A stretch of DNA of 39,511 nucleotides from Actinomycetes bacterium (GCA_021838945.1 JAKCCH010000017.1:1-39511); one strand, 5' to 3'. Counted from the first letter of the stretch, positions 9,597 through 18,949 are shown. The notes: a model not told the origin generated them from the letters alone. Translations and numbers: made by a program.

Positions 9597-10396
9597 GCTA
9601 GGCGGCGGCGCCGTGCGATCTCGAAACACAGGACTGTGCCCGTCATCGCCACGTTGAGCGACTCGGTGCCAGCCGTCATCGGAATGGTCACGCGCTCGTC
9701 GACGAGCCCGAGGAGCGACTCCGGAAGACCGGACGCCTCGTTCCCGAGCACGAGGCAGACGTCTCCCGTCAGGTTGGCGACGGCGTAGTCGGTGCCCTCG
9801 TGCGCGGTTGTGGCGACCAGGCGGAAGCCCCCACTCCGAGCAGCCCGCAGGATCTCTTCGGGCGCGCCTGCAACTGCGACTGGGATCGCGAAGATCGCGC
9901 CCGCGCTCGAGCGGACCGTCTTCGGGCCGAACGGGTCGGCCGTGCCTTCGCAGCAGACGACTCCGTCCGCCCCGGCGCCCGAAGCCGAGCGGACCAGCGA
10001 GCCGAGGTTGCCGGGATCGCGCACGTCGACGCAGACGAGCAGCAGGCGGCCGTCGGCACGGTCGGCATCGTCCTCATCGGGCCTTCGCCCGACCAGGCGC
10101 TCCAGCGGGCTGGCGATGTCGCCGATGACGGCGCAGACCGCCTGCGGCGTGACCGTGTCGGCGACCCGGGACATGACCCCCGGCCCGAGGTCGAAGACCC
10201 GTGCGCCGGCTGCCAGCGCGCGTTCAGCTATGTCGACGATGGCGGGTACGTCACGGCCTTCGGCCGCCACATACACGCTCTCCACGGGGACCCCGGCCTC
10301 GAGCGCGGCTGAGACGACCTTCACGCCTTCGGCCACGAAGGCGCCCTCGGCCGATCGCACGCTGGCTCGGTGGATCAGGCGCCGGAGCCGTTGCAC
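9593..10396 (-). CDS. TrmH/SpoU family RNA 2'-O-methyltransferase
   Basis: DVRDPGNLGSLVRSASGAG, LVLGNEASGLPE, VTIPMTAGTESLNVAMTG motifs. Confidence 0.92.
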   Translation of the reverse strand: MQRLRRLIHRASVRSAEGAFVAEGVKVVSAALEAGVPVESVYVAAEGRDVPAIVDIAERALAAGARVFDLGPGVMSRVADTVTPQAVCAVIGDIASPLERLVGRRPDEDDADRADGRLLLVCVDVRDPGNLGSLVRSASGAGADGVVCCEGTADPFGPKTVRSSAGAIFAIPVAVAGAPEEILRAARSGGFRLVATTAHEGTDYAVANLTGDVCLVLGNEASGLPESLLGLVDERVTIPMTAGTESLNVAMTGTVLCFEIARRRRLA

Positions 10397-10428
10397 ACGC
10401 TGATGGCGCGCGCCGAGGTCCTGTCGAT

Positions 10429-10827
10429 TCAGGAGCTCGCCTCCGGAGAGGCCGAGCTCGCCTTGGAACCCGCCTCGCTGTCGCCGACGGCGGCCTTCAC
10501 GAGGATGGAGAAGGCCTGCGGATCGCGGACGGCTAGGTCGGCCAGGATCTTGCGGTCGACCTCGATCCCCTCACGGTGCAGACCGGCGATGAATCGGCTG
10601 TACGACGTGCCGTTCAGGCGAGCGGCGGCATTGATGCGCTGGATCCAGAGCTGGCGGAAGTCGCCCTTGCGTGCTCGGCGGTCGCGGTAGGCGTACTGCA
10701 GTGAGTGCATGACCTGCTCGTTCGCGGAACGGAACGAGCGAGAGCGGTTGCCGTAGAACCCCTGGGCGCGCTCGAGAACGGCTCGGCGATGCTTCTTCCC
10801 GTGAACCGCGCGCTTGACCCTTGCCAT
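10429..10827 (-). CDS. rplT: 50S ribosomal protein L20
   Basis: [26 protein letters not shown]... Confidence 0.97.
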   Translation of the reverse strand: MARVKRAVHGKKHRRAVLERAQGFYGNRSRSFRSANEQVMHSLQYAYRDRRARKGDFRQLWIQRINAAARLNGTSYSRFIAGLHREGIEVDRKILADLAVRDPQAFSILVKAAVGDSEAGSKASSASPEASS

Positions 10828-10879
10828 GGGGGTTCTCCTTTCTTCGTCGTGAGTGAGCGAGTGGGTGCGTTCGGACGGT

Positions 10880-11074
10880 TCAGATGCCGAGCATCCGGCG
10901 GACCTTCTTGCGGTCCGCCGAGGAGACCTCGACCTCGCCCGCGAGCCTGCGCTTGCGAACGTTGTTCTTGTGCTCGAGCAGGTGCCCGCGGTTCTGCTGG
11001 CGGCGGCGCAGTCGGCCCGTACCCGTCACCTTGAACCGGGCGGCGGCGCCCCGGTCCGTCTTCGTCTTCGGCAT
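10880..11074 (-). CDS. rpmI: 50S ribosomal protein L35
   Basis: [24 protein letters not shown]..., 64 aa, between infC and rplT. Confidence 0.97.
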   Translation of the reverse strand: MPKTKTDRGAAARFKVTGTGRLRRRQQNRGHLLEHKNNVRKRRLAGEVEVSSADRKKVRRMLGI

Positions 11075-11076
11075 CG

Positions 11077-11781
11077 CTATTCCCCTGTCTCCGTGCGGGT
11101 CTCGGTCGGTGTGGCCTCGGTCGGTGCAGCCTCGGCCTGTTCGCCTGTCGGTGTCGCGGTCGGCGTGGCCAGCGGCGCAACGGAGTCCTGGCTCCCACGG
11201 TCGGCTGCGGACTGCCTCGCCCGCTTGTCCGGCGCGATCACCATGACCATGTTGCGGCCGTCGAGGCGGGCCTCGGACTCGACACGTCCGATGCCCTCGA
11301 TCTGCTCGGAGATCCGATCGAGGATCCGCCTGCCGAGGTCCGAGTGGTACACCTCCCGGCCCCGGAACATCACCGTCACCTTGACCTTGTGGCCTTCCTG
11401 CAAGAAGCGCAGCACCTGGCGCGTCTTCGTGTCGAAGTCGCCCTGGCCGATCTTCGGCCGGTACTTCATCTCCTTGATGCCGACGTTGTTCGCCTTGCGG
11501 CGGGACTCCTTCGCCTTCTGCGCGGCGTCGAACTTGAACTTCCCGTAGTCCATGATCCGGCAGACCGGTGGACTCGCGAGCGGAGCGACCTCGACGAGGT
11601 CCAAGTCCTGCGATTGGGCGATCTGGAGCGCCTCGGGCAGCGGCTTGATGCCCAGCTGGCGCCCCTCGGAGTCCACGAGACGGACATCTCGAGCCCGGAT
11701 GCGGTCGTTGATCCGTGGCTCGTTGCTGGAGGGTGCGTTGGTGATCGGCGGTCGTTCCTCTCGCTCGGCCCCGAGCAGCAC
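11077..11781 (-). CDS. infC: translation initiation factor IF-3 (start uncertain: GTG 11781 or ATC 11745)
   Basis: RINDRIRARDVRLVDSEGRQLGI, PPVCRIMDYGKFKF, MFRGREVYHSDLGRRIL. Confidence 0.95.
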   Translation of the reverse strand: MLLGAEREERPPITNAPSSNEPRINDRIRARDVRLVDSEGRQLGIKPLPEALQIAQSQDLDLVEVAPLASPPVCRIMDYGKFKFDAAQKAKESRRKANNVGIKEMKYRPKIGQGDFDTKTRQVLRFLQEGHKVKVTVMFRGREVYHSDLGRRILDRISEQIEGIGRVESEARLDGRNMVMVIAPDKRARQSAADRGSQDSVAPLATPTATPTGEQAEAAPTEATPTETRTETGE

Positions 11782-11938
11782 TCGTGGCTCATGCCGGAGA
11801 GGCGGGCCGAAGCCTCGCGATCAGTAACGACCTGGCGCACACTCCGATCGACTGATCGCCAGCTCGGGTGGCCAGGTGGGAGAGCGCTTTACGCGCCGCC
11901 CCGCTTCTCCTCGATTGTCGCCCTCTACGCTAGCAGCC

Positions 11939-12394
11939 GTGAGCAGCCTCTGGACACCTGAGGGCGAGCACCGCGTCGAGCGGCCCGGAGCCGACCCACC
12001 CGCGAGACAGAACCCGTCTTCGAGCTCGATCTCATCGCCGGGTCCGACCACCGGAGAAGCGCCGCCGTACGACGAGCTGTCTCCCGAGGAGGCTGCGCAG
12101 CTCCGGGAGGTGACCCAGGAGATCGTGTCGACGCCGGTCGAGGACGTCGTCGCCAACCACTGCTACGGCCTGTTCGAGCTGGCGGCGCTCCACCTCTCCC
12201 AGCAGCCTCCGAACCTGAACGCCGCCCGGACCGCGATCGACTCGATGGGCTATCTGGTCGACGGGCTGGGCGAGCGGCTCGGACATCATGCCTCGACCCT
12301 CTCGGAGGGTTTGAGCCAGCTCCGCCTCGCCTTCGTAGCCATCGCCAACGCACCCGCCGAGCCCGACGCCGAAGGATCCCCTACGGATAGATGA
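11939..12394 (+). CDS. DUF1844-like protein
   Basis: VANHCYGLFELAALHLSQQPPNLNAARTAIDSMGYLVDGLGERL resembles DUF1844; divergent from infC; GTG start with TACGCT 7 nt upstream. Confidence 0.6.
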   Translation: MSSLWTPEGEHRVERPGADPPARQNPSSSSISSPGPTTGEAPPYDELSPEEAAQLREVTQEIVSTPVEDVVANHCYGLFELAALHLSQQPPNLNAARTAIDSMGYLVDGLGERLGHHASTLSEGLSQLRLAFVAIANAPAEPDAEGSPTDR

Positions 12395-12866
12395 GCAGCT
12401 CGAGCTCGAGCTCGTCCTCGACGGTGATCCCGTGGTGGCCGGTCTCGGCGATCGACGGCTTCACCTGCCGGCTCCAGCTGGCGGCGTTCTGGTGTACCGA
12501 GACCAACCGCATGCCGCGCCGGAGGTAAAAGGCAACGGCGTCGAGGTTGTCGTTCGTGGTGATGAGCCACACCCTCCACACACCCTCCATCCGCGCCAGC
12601 TCGATCACGCCGCCGAGCAGCGCCGAGCCGATCCCGCGACCGCGCTCGAACGCGTCGATCGTCACGATCTCGAGGCTGTTGGAGTCGACACGGTACGTGA
12701 GCAGCCCGACCCTCTCGTCGCCGTCCTCCGCCACGGCGACGAGAGCGGGAAGCGGGCGTGCATCGATTCGCTCGCCGCGCGCCATGACGACGTGATCGCC
12801 CCACCTGTCGCGCACCACCTCCGCCATCCATGGCCGCTCGTGATCGAGCAGCGATCGAACCCTCAT
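12381..12866 (-). CDS. GNAT family N-acetyltransferase
   Basis: VTIDAFERGRGIGSALLGGVIELAR acetyl-CoA binding motif. Confidence 0.88.
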   Translation of the reverse strand: MRVRSLLDHERPWMAEVVRDRWGDHVVMARGERIDARPLPALVAVAEDGDERVGLLTYRVDSNSLEIVTIDAFERGRGIGSALLGGVIELARMEGVWRVWLITTNDNLDAVAFYLRRGMRLVSVHQNAASWSRQVKPSIAETGHHGITVEDELELELLIYP

Positions 12867-12871
12867 CCCGG

Positions 12872-13096
12872 TCAGCTGGGAGGGACTGGCTCGAGCTTCG
12901 TGACGGCGTGAGCCTCGAAGCGCCCGCCATGGCCGGGCCCGAGAACGAACGCAACTCGGGTGGCGGGCTCGATCCGCCGGGAGCCGTCGACGATGGCGGT
13001 GCAGTGGAATGGCGCCTCGTCCCCGTCGGCCGTGACGGTGCCGAGGCCGGTCTCGGCGTCGAATGCCCGGACCACTCCGAGCCTGATCTCATCCAC
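12872..13096 (-). CDS. cold-shock-domain-like small protein
   Basis: LGVVRAFDAETGLGTVTADGDEAPFHCTAI resembles a CSD beta-barrel. Confidence 0.7.
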   Translation of the reverse strand: MDEIRLGVVRAFDAETGLGTVTADGDEAPFHCTAIVDGSRRIEPATRVAFVLGPGHGGRFEAHAVTKLEPVPPS

Positions 13097-13105
13097 GAGG
13101 GACTC

Positions 13106-13981
13106 TCAGTGCACGATCTTCGAGAGGTCGAGCTCGAGTATGTCCGTCGCCCCGCGGTCCTTGAGCGCCGGGATCAGCACGTTGATCTCCGACTTCGGGA
13201 CGACGGTCTCGACCGCGTAGGCATCCTCGTGGAACAGCTTCGAGATCGTCGGCGCCTTCATGGACGGGAGCACGGAGATCACCGATTCGAGGTCGGTCTC
13301 GCTCACGTTCAGCTTCACGAGCACCTTGCCCCTTGCTTCGAGAGCTCCCTGGAGCAGCACCAGGAGCTGGCTCATGGCATGGGACTTCGCAGCGTCGGCA
13401 GCGGCCTTCCGGCTGCATATCACCTCCGTGCGCGACACGAGGAGCGTGTCGACGATCCGCAAGCCGGCTGCGCCGAGGGCTCGGCCGGTCTCGGTGATCT
13501 CGACGACGGCGTCCGCGATGTCCGGCACCTTCGCCTCCGTCGCCCCATGGGAGTAACGCACCTCTCCCTCTACGCCGTGCTCTGCCAGGTACCGCTCCGT
13601 GAGCCGCGGGTACTCGGTCGCAACCCGACAGCCATCCGGGAGGTCGTCGGTCTTATAGATGGGGGACTCGGCAGCGACGGCGAGAACGATCCGGATCGGG
13701 AGGTCCGTTGTTTTCGAATAGGACAGCTCACCAAGGGAGACCACGTCGGCGCCCGTCTCCTCGATCCAGTCGCGGCCGGTGATCCCGAGGTCGAACAAGC
13801 CGTCCTCGACGTACGTCGGGATCTCCTGGGGCCGGAGGATGCGCACCTCGGCGACCCGCGGGTCGTCGATCCGCGCCGAGTAGTCCACGTTCGAGGAGCG
13901 GTGGACGGCAAGATCTGCCGAGGCGAACAGCTCCAACGTCGCCTTCTCGAGCGAACCCTTCGGCAGCACCAGCCGCAGCAT
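13106..13981 (-). CDS. hisG: ATP phosphoribosyltransferase
   Basis: MLRLVLPKGSLEKATLELFASADL, RPQEIPTYVEDGLFDLGITGRDW; start overlaps the ribH stop. Confidence 0.95.
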   Translation of the reverse strand: MLRLVLPKGSLEKATLELFASADLAVHRSSNVDYSARIDDPRVAEVRILRPQEIPTYVEDGLFDLGITGRDWIEETGADVVSLGELSYSKTTDLPIRIVLAVAAESPIYKTDDLPDGCRVATEYPRLTERYLAEHGVEGEVRYSHGATEAKVPDIADAVVEITETGRALGAAGLRIVDTLLVSRTEVICSRKAAADAAKSHAMSQLLVLLQGALEARGKVLVKLNVSETDLESVISVLPSMKAPTISKLFHEDAYAVETVVPKSEINVLIPALKDRGATDILELDLSKIVH

Positions 13982-14499
13982 CAGCCCCGCACTTCGGCGA
14001 GCAGGTTGGCCATCTCGACCGCCGTGACGACCGCTTCGTCTCCCTTGTTGCCGAGCCTCCCGCCGGAGCGCTCGACAGCTTGCTCGACGTTGTCCGTCGT
14101 GAGCACACCGAACACCACGGGCAGACCGCTGTCGAGCTGGACGTCCTGGATGCCCCTCGCGCACTCTCCCGCGACGAAGTCGTAGTGAGACGTCTCCCCG
14201 CGGATCACCGCGCCGAGGCACACAACGGCGTCCCACTTGCCCGACCGGGCGAAAGCTCTCGCGACGAGGGGGAGCTCGAACGCGCCCGGCACCCATGCCA
14301 CGGCACGGCGGTCGCCGCTCACGTTGAGGCGGTAGAGCGCCTCGTACGCGCCGTCGAGCAGACGGAGCGTGATCTCGTCGTTGAACCGGGCACAGACGAC
14401 GGCGATCCGGAGCGCCGATCCGTCGTGCGAGCCCAAGAGCTCTCCCGGGCGGCTCGCACGATGTTGCTCGGAGGGAAGGCGGTGCGTCGCGTCGCGCAT
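13981..14499 (-). CDS. ribH: 6,7-dimethyl-8-ribityllumazine synthase
   Basis: ARFNDEI, VPGAFELPLVAR, GAVIRGETSHYDFV. Confidence 0.96.
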   Translation of the reverse strand: MRDATHRLPSEQHRASRPGELLGSHDGSALRIAVVCARFNDEITLRLLDGAYEALYRLNVSGDRRAVAWVPGAFELPLVARAFARSGKWDAVVCLGAVIRGETSHYDFVAGECARGIQDVQLDSGLPVVFGVLTTDNVEQAVERSGGRLGNKGDEAVVTAVEMANLLAEVRG

Positions 14500-15728
14500 C
14501 AGTCCGCCGGGACGGCGCCAGGGGTCAGGTCGAGGAGGTGACCCATCCGTTCCCGTTTCGTCCTGAGGTAGTCGACGTTCTCTGGGTTGCTCGCGGTCTG
14601 GAGCGGAACACGCTCCACGATCTTCAGTCCATAACCGGCGAGGCCGCCCTTCTTGGCCGGGTTGTTCGTGAGGAGCCGCATCGTCGTGATGCCGAGGTCG
14701 ACGAGGATCTGCGCGCCGATGCCGTACTCGCGGCTGTCCACGGGAAGGCCGAGCTCGACGTTGGCCTCGACGGTGTCCCGGCCCTGCTCCTGGAGCGTGT
14801 ACGCCGCCAGCTTGTGGGCGAGGCCGATGCCACGTCCCTCGTGGCCGCGGAGGTACACGACGACGCCGGTGCCCTCCTCGGCGATCTGCTCCATGGCCGC
14901 CTCGAGCTGCAGCCCGCAGTCGCAGCGCAGTGAGCCGAACACGTCGCCCGTGAGGCATTCGGAGTGCACGCGCACGAGGACGTCCTGCGCGCCATCCACG
15001 TCTCCGTGCACGAGCGCGAAATGGTGCTCACCGTCGAGGAGCGACTGGTAGGCATGCCCGGTGAACTCGCCGAACCTCGTCGGGATCCGTGCCGACGAGA
15101 TCCGCTGCACGAGCTTCTCGCTGCGGCGGCGGTAACGCACGATGTCCGCGATCGACACGATGGCGAGGCCGTGACGCTCGGCGAAGCGATCGAGCTCGGG
15201 CAGCCGGGCCATCGACTGCTTGTCCTCGGTCACGATCTCGCAGAGGACGCCCGCCGGGAAGCAGCCGGCCATGCGGGCGAGGTCGAGGGTGGCCTCGGTG
15301 TGACCGGCGCGCTTGAGGACGCCGCCTGTGCGGTAGCGCAGCGGGAAGATGTGGCCCGGTCGCGCAAGGTCGCCGGGCTTCGTGCCCGGGTCGATGAGCG
15401 CCTTGATCGTGGCGCTGCGGTCGTGCGCCGAGATGCCCGTCGTCGTCCCGGGCCGGTAGTCGACCGTCACGGTGAACGCCGTGCGCTGGGACTCGGTGTT
15501 GTTCGCCACCATGAGGGGCAACTCGAGCTCGTCGATGCGCTCGGGCATGAGCGGCACGCAGATGACGCCGGACGTGTGGGCGAGGAAGAACGCGATGGCC
15601 TCGGACGTGGCGTATTGGGCCGCCATGACGAGGTCACCCTCGTTCTCGCGATCCTCGTCGTCAACGACGACCACCATCTCCCCCCGGCCGATGGCCGCGA
15701 CCGCTTCTTCTACCGTCGACAGGGCCAC
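14499..15728 (-). CDS. ribBA: bifunctional DHBP synthase / GTP cyclohydrolase II
   Basis: DDEDRENEGDLVMAA, CLTGDVFGSLRCDCG, RGHEGRGIGLAHK. Confidence 0.97.
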   Translation of the reverse strand: MALSTVEEAVAAIGRGEMVVVVDDEDRENEGDLVMAAQYATSEAIAFFLAHTSGVICVPLMPERIDELELPLMVANNTESQRTAFTVTVDYRPGTTTGISAHDRSATIKALIDPGTKPGDLARPGHIFPLRYRTGGVLKRAGHTEATLDLARMAGCFPAGVLCEIVTEDKQSMARLPELDRFAERHGLAIVSIADIVRYRRRSEKLVQRISSARIPTRFGEFTGHAYQSLLDGEHHFALVHGDVDGAQDVLVRVHSECLTGDVFGSLRCDCGLQLEAAMEQIAEEGTGVVVYLRGHEGRGIGLAHKLAAYTLQEQGRDTVEANVELGLPVDSREYGIGAQILVDLGITTMRLLTNNPAKKGGLAGYGLKIVERVPLQTASNPENVDYLRTKRERMGHLLDLTPGAVPAD

Positions 15729-15740
15729 CTTGACGAAGCG

Positions 15741-15755
15741 CCTCCCTTCTGGAGG
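15741..15755 (-). promoter_or_regulatory. hairpin CCTCC-AGAAG-GGAGG that could occlude the ribBA Shine-Dalgarno
   Basis: Perfect 5-bp stem read on the minus strand in the 33-nt ribD-ribBA gap; the 3' arm is the only SD-like sequence before GTG 15728. Confidence 0.4.
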
Positions 15756-15761
15756 TGAAGC

Positions 15762-16781
15762 CTACTGTGCGCCTGTCGAGACGAAGGGCCCCGCTTGCGG
15801 CACGACATCGACCCGCACGTCGTCACCGAGACGCTCGACCGACACGAGGCGCCCGCGCCAGATCTCGCTCATCGTCGCTGCACCGGGACCACGGAACATC
15901 GGGATGCCGTCGTCTCCCCCGAGAAGGGCAGGCGCCAGGTAGACGACGTAGCGATCGACCAGGCCGTGACGGTGGAAGTCACCGGCGACGCCGGCACCGC
16001 CTTCGACGAGCAACTGCAGGACTCCGAGCCTGCCGAGCTCGTCGAGGATCCCCCGGAGATCTCCTGTCAACTCCAGCGCCGGTTGCACTCTGGCGCCGGC
16101 CGGCGCCAGGCCGAGGACGACCCTGAGAGGCTGGCGCACCGGTCGCCGGGTGTCGTCGTCCCTGTCCTCTCCGAGCCGGACCGTCAGCTCCGGATCGTCG
16201 GCGCGGACTGTCGAAGCACCGACGAGGACAGCGTCCGAGTCCGCCCTCAGCTCGTGCGCGTCGCGGCGAGCCGGACTGCCGGTGATCCAGCGGCTCGAAC
16301 CATCAGGGGCCGCGATGTGCCCGTCAAGAGTGGCAGCCAGCTTGAGCACGACGTACGGCCGACCGGTCCTCCGGTGAATGACATACGGCAGGAGGTACTC
16401 GGTCGCGGCCTGTTCGAGAACACCGACAGCCGTCTCCACACCTGCGTGCTGAAGGGCGTCCACGCCTGTGCCGGAGACCCTCGGGTCGGGGTCCGAGATG
16501 GCCAGGACGACCCGGCCCACGCCAGCTCGAACCAGCCGGTCGACGCACGGCGGCGTCAGGCCGTGGTGGTTGCAGGGCTCGAGCGTGACGTAGACCGAGG
16601 CGCCGCGGGCCCTCTCACCGGCCTCGTCGAGCGCCACGATCTCGGCATGGCGGCCGCCCGGGGGTTCGGTCGCTCCCCGGCCGACGATCTGTCCCGATGT
16701 GTCGACGACCACGCAGCCGACCCATGGGTTCGGCGAGGCGTGTCGGCGCGCCTGTCGCGAGACCTCGAGCGCCTCGGCCAT
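15762..16781 (-). CDS. ribD: bifunctional riboflavin deaminase/reductase RibD
   Basis: GRHAEIVAL and LEPCNHHGLTPPCVD deaminase zinc motifs plus C-terminal reductase domain; SD-like GGAAGAGG before ATG 16781. Confidence 0.95.
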   Translation of the reverse strand: MAEALEVSRQARRHASPNPWVGCVVVDTSGQIVGRGATEPPGGRHAEIVALDEAGERARGASVYVTLEPCNHHGLTPPCVDRLVRAGVGRVVLAISDPDPRVSGTGVDALQHAGVETAVGVLEQAATEYLLPYVIHRRTGRPYVVLKLAATLDGHIAAPDGSSRWITGSPARRDAHELRADSDAVLVGASTVRADDPELTVRLGEDRDDDTRRPVRQPLRVVLGLAPAGARVQPALELTGDLRGILDELGRLGVLQLLVEGGAGVAGDFHRHGLVDRYVVYLAPALLGGDDGIPMFRGPGAATMSEIWRGRLVSVERLGDDVRVDVVPQAGPFVSTGAQ

Positions 16782-16810
16782 ATAGGCCTCTTCCGTAGGT
16801 GGTGGTGAGG

Positions 16811-17281
16811 TCAGTGCGGCTGCTCCCCACGCAGGAGCTCGAGAGCGTGCGGGACGACGTCGAGGACGGCGTCGAGGCACTCGACGGCACCCTTCGACGA
16901 GCCCGGCACGTTGCAGATCAGAGCCTGCCCTCGCGCACCGGCGACTGCGCGCGACAGCCGCCCGAGCGGGCTCACGAGGCGCATCGCCTCGGCGAGTCCC
17001 GGTGCGTCGCGCTCGATCACCAGGCGAGATCCCTCGGGCGTCTCGTCCCGCGGGCCGAAGCCCGTGCCGCCAGTCGTCACCACGAGCCCCGCGTACCCGA
17101 ACGTCATGACCTCGAGCGCGGCTGCCACCTCGTGGGCGCCATCGGGGATCACGCGCCGCTCGACTATCTGGTAGCCGCGCTCGGCAAGCATCGCTTCGAG
17201 GGCGGCGCCGCTGCGATCTTCACGCGTCCCCGCCGCCACTCCGTCCGAGACCGTCAGCACTTTCGCCAAGAGGTCAGCCAC
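16811..17281 (-). CDS. molybdenum cofactor biosynthesis protein (MogA/MoaB family)
   Basis: VLTVSDGVAAGTREDRSG, VVTTGGTGFGPRDETPE, NVPGSSKGAVE; start approximate. Confidence 0.9.
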   Translation of the reverse strand: MADLLAKVLTVSDGVAAGTREDRSGAALEAMLAERGYQIVERRVIPDGAHEVAAALEVMTFGYAGLVVTTGGTGFGPRDETPEGSRLVIERDAPGLAEAMRLVSPLGRLSRAVAGARGQALICNVPGSSKGAVECLDAVLDVVPHALELLRGEQPH

Positions 17282-18065
17282 GTGCGGCTCCGTCTGCCTG
17301 ATCCTCCGACACCGCCTCGTCATCGCGCACCTCGGCGGCTGCCTCCGCCAGCGCGTCCCTCGCGGCGACGTCGATCTCGGTGGCGGCGACGAGCGGATCC
17401 TCCGCGTGGAACACCGAAGTCCCCGCGACGAGGCAACGGGCTCCGGCGCGGGTCACCGCTCGGCCAGTCTTCTCGTCGACACCCCCGTCGACCTGCACCG
17501 TGATGTCCAGACCATGGCCGTCGATCCGGCGGCGCGCCGCCTCGACCTTGGCGACGGCGTCCCAGATGAATTGCTGCCCCCCGAAGCCGGGGTGCACGGA
17601 CATGACGACGAGATAGTCGATGAGCTCGAGGTACGGCCACGCGTTCTCGATAGGGGTCTCGGGATTGACCACGAGGCCGACGCCGAGGCCGAGCCGGCGC
17701 ATCACGGCACAACACTCCAGGGTGGAGCCGACCTCGAGGTGGACCGAGCAGCCGTCGGCCCCGGCTTCTGCGAAGGCCTCGAGATACTCGAGCGGGTCCG
17801 AGATCATGAGATGGCAGTCGAGCCAGAGCGACGAGTGGCGCCGGATCGAAGCCACGACGGGGACCCCGAGGGAGATGTTCGGCACGAAGTGGCCGTCCAT
17901 GACGTCGATGTGCAGCCAATCCGTGGCGGGAGCGATTCGTGCGATCTCCGCCGCGAGGTCGCCGAAGTCGGCGGCAAGGATCGACGGAGCGACGCGAACC
18001 TCGCCAGGGGCTAGGCGCGGCAGGGCCGGCGGATGCGGCACCAGCTGATCTGCGCTCGCCATCAT
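17274..18065 (-). CDS. rpe: ribulose-phosphate 3-epimerase
   Basis: VAPSILAADFGDL, HIDVMDGHFVPNIS, VHPGFGGQQFI, VDGGVD. Confidence 0.95.
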   Translation of the reverse strand: MMASADQLVPHPPALPRLAPGEVRVAPSILAADFGDLAAEIARIAPATDWLHIDVMDGHFVPNISLGVPVVASIRRHSSLWLDCHLMISDPLEYLEAFAEAGADGCSVHLEVGSTLECCAVMRRLGLGVGLVVNPETPIENAWPYLELIDYLVVMSVHPGFGGQQFIWDAVAKVEAARRRIDGHGLDITVQVDGGVDEKTGRAVTRAGARCLVAGTSVFHAEDPLVAATEIDVAARDALAEAAAEVRDDEAVSEDQADGAARG

Positions 18066-18940
18066 GACAACGTACCGCCCTCCGGCACTCGAGCTCCTCG
18101 GATCCACTCCTCGAAGGCCTGGCGCCGGCGGCCCTCCTCCTGCACTTCGATCGGGACCAACCACCCCTCCCCTGTCGCCACGCGACCATGCGCGACCGTC
18201 CCCGGGAGCCGGCCGTCACTCGACGCGCCATCCACCTCGGCGGCATGCACGATGAGGCGACGCCCACCCCGGAGAGTCGTCCACGCCCGGCCGACACGGA
18301 CGACCCGTTGCAATGCCGAAGCGGGGCGAGTCAAGTCGAGGCGCAACTCGTCGATCGTGATCTTGTCGGCGTAGGTGACCTCACCCTCCTGCGGCACCGC
18401 CTCACCGAGCGTCGCAAGACCTCCGGCCAACCGGTCGAGCAGCAGCGCCGTGCCGGCCTCCGCGAGGCGGTTCCGGAGCTGAGCGGCCGTTTCGCCCGGT
18501 CGGACAGCCGTCTCGGCGCTCGCGTAGATGCCGCCCGTGTCGAGACCTTCCTCGACCTTCATGAGACAGACGCCGGTCCGCTCGTCACCGGCCAAGATGG
18601 CACGCTCGACCGGGGCGGCGCCGCGCCAGCGCGGCAACAGCGAGAAGTGCAGGTTGACGAGCGGCAGAGCCGAGAGGACGTCCGGTTTGATGATGCGGCC
18701 ATAGGCCACGACAACGCCGAGCTCCGCCCCGGCACCGCGGAGGTCTGCCGGACGCTCCGTCACCGGGAGGGCGAGCTCGAGCGCGGCGGCCTTCACGGCC
18801 GTCGGGAGGAGCATTCCTCCGCGGCCGCGCCGCTTGTCAGGTGCGGTGACGACCATCACGATCTCGTGCCCCGCGCCGTGAAGTGCTCGCAACGTCGCGG
18901 CCGCGACCGCGGGACTGCCGAGGTAGGCGAGGCGCGCCAC
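18062..18940 (-). CDS. fmt: methionyl-tRNA formyltransferase
   Basis: MARLAYLGSPAVAAATLRAL, VNLHFSLLPRWRGAAPVERAIL. Confidence 0.95.
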   Translation of the reverse strand: MARLAYLGSPAVAAATLRALHGAGHEIVMVVTAPDKRRGRGGMLLPTAVKAAALELALPVTERPADLRGAGAELGVVVAYGRIIKPDVLSALPLVNLHFSLLPRWRGAAPVERAILAGDERTGVCLMKVEEGLDTGGIYASAETAVRPGETAAQLRNRLAEAGTALLLDRLAGGLATLGEAVPQEGEVTYADKITIDELRLDLTRPASALQRVVRVGRAWTTLRGGRRLIVHAAEVDGASSDGRLPGTVAHGRVATGEGWLVPIEVQEEGRRRQAFEEWIRGARVPEGGTLS

Positions 18941-18949
18941 CTGGGCTGC

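Noticed and set aside
12394-12425. GAGCTC-type short repeats
   Set aside because: Explained by the EDELELELL C-terminus of the GNAT protein.
12830-14185. 451-aa plus-strand ORF opposite hisG
   Set aside because: Antisense artefact; His/Arg/Asp-rich composition and opposite to HisG and CSD genes.
15729-16810. Searched for an FMN riboswitch before ribD/ribBA
   Set aside because: Intergenic gaps are too short (about 30 nt) and no RFN-like conserved segments are visible.
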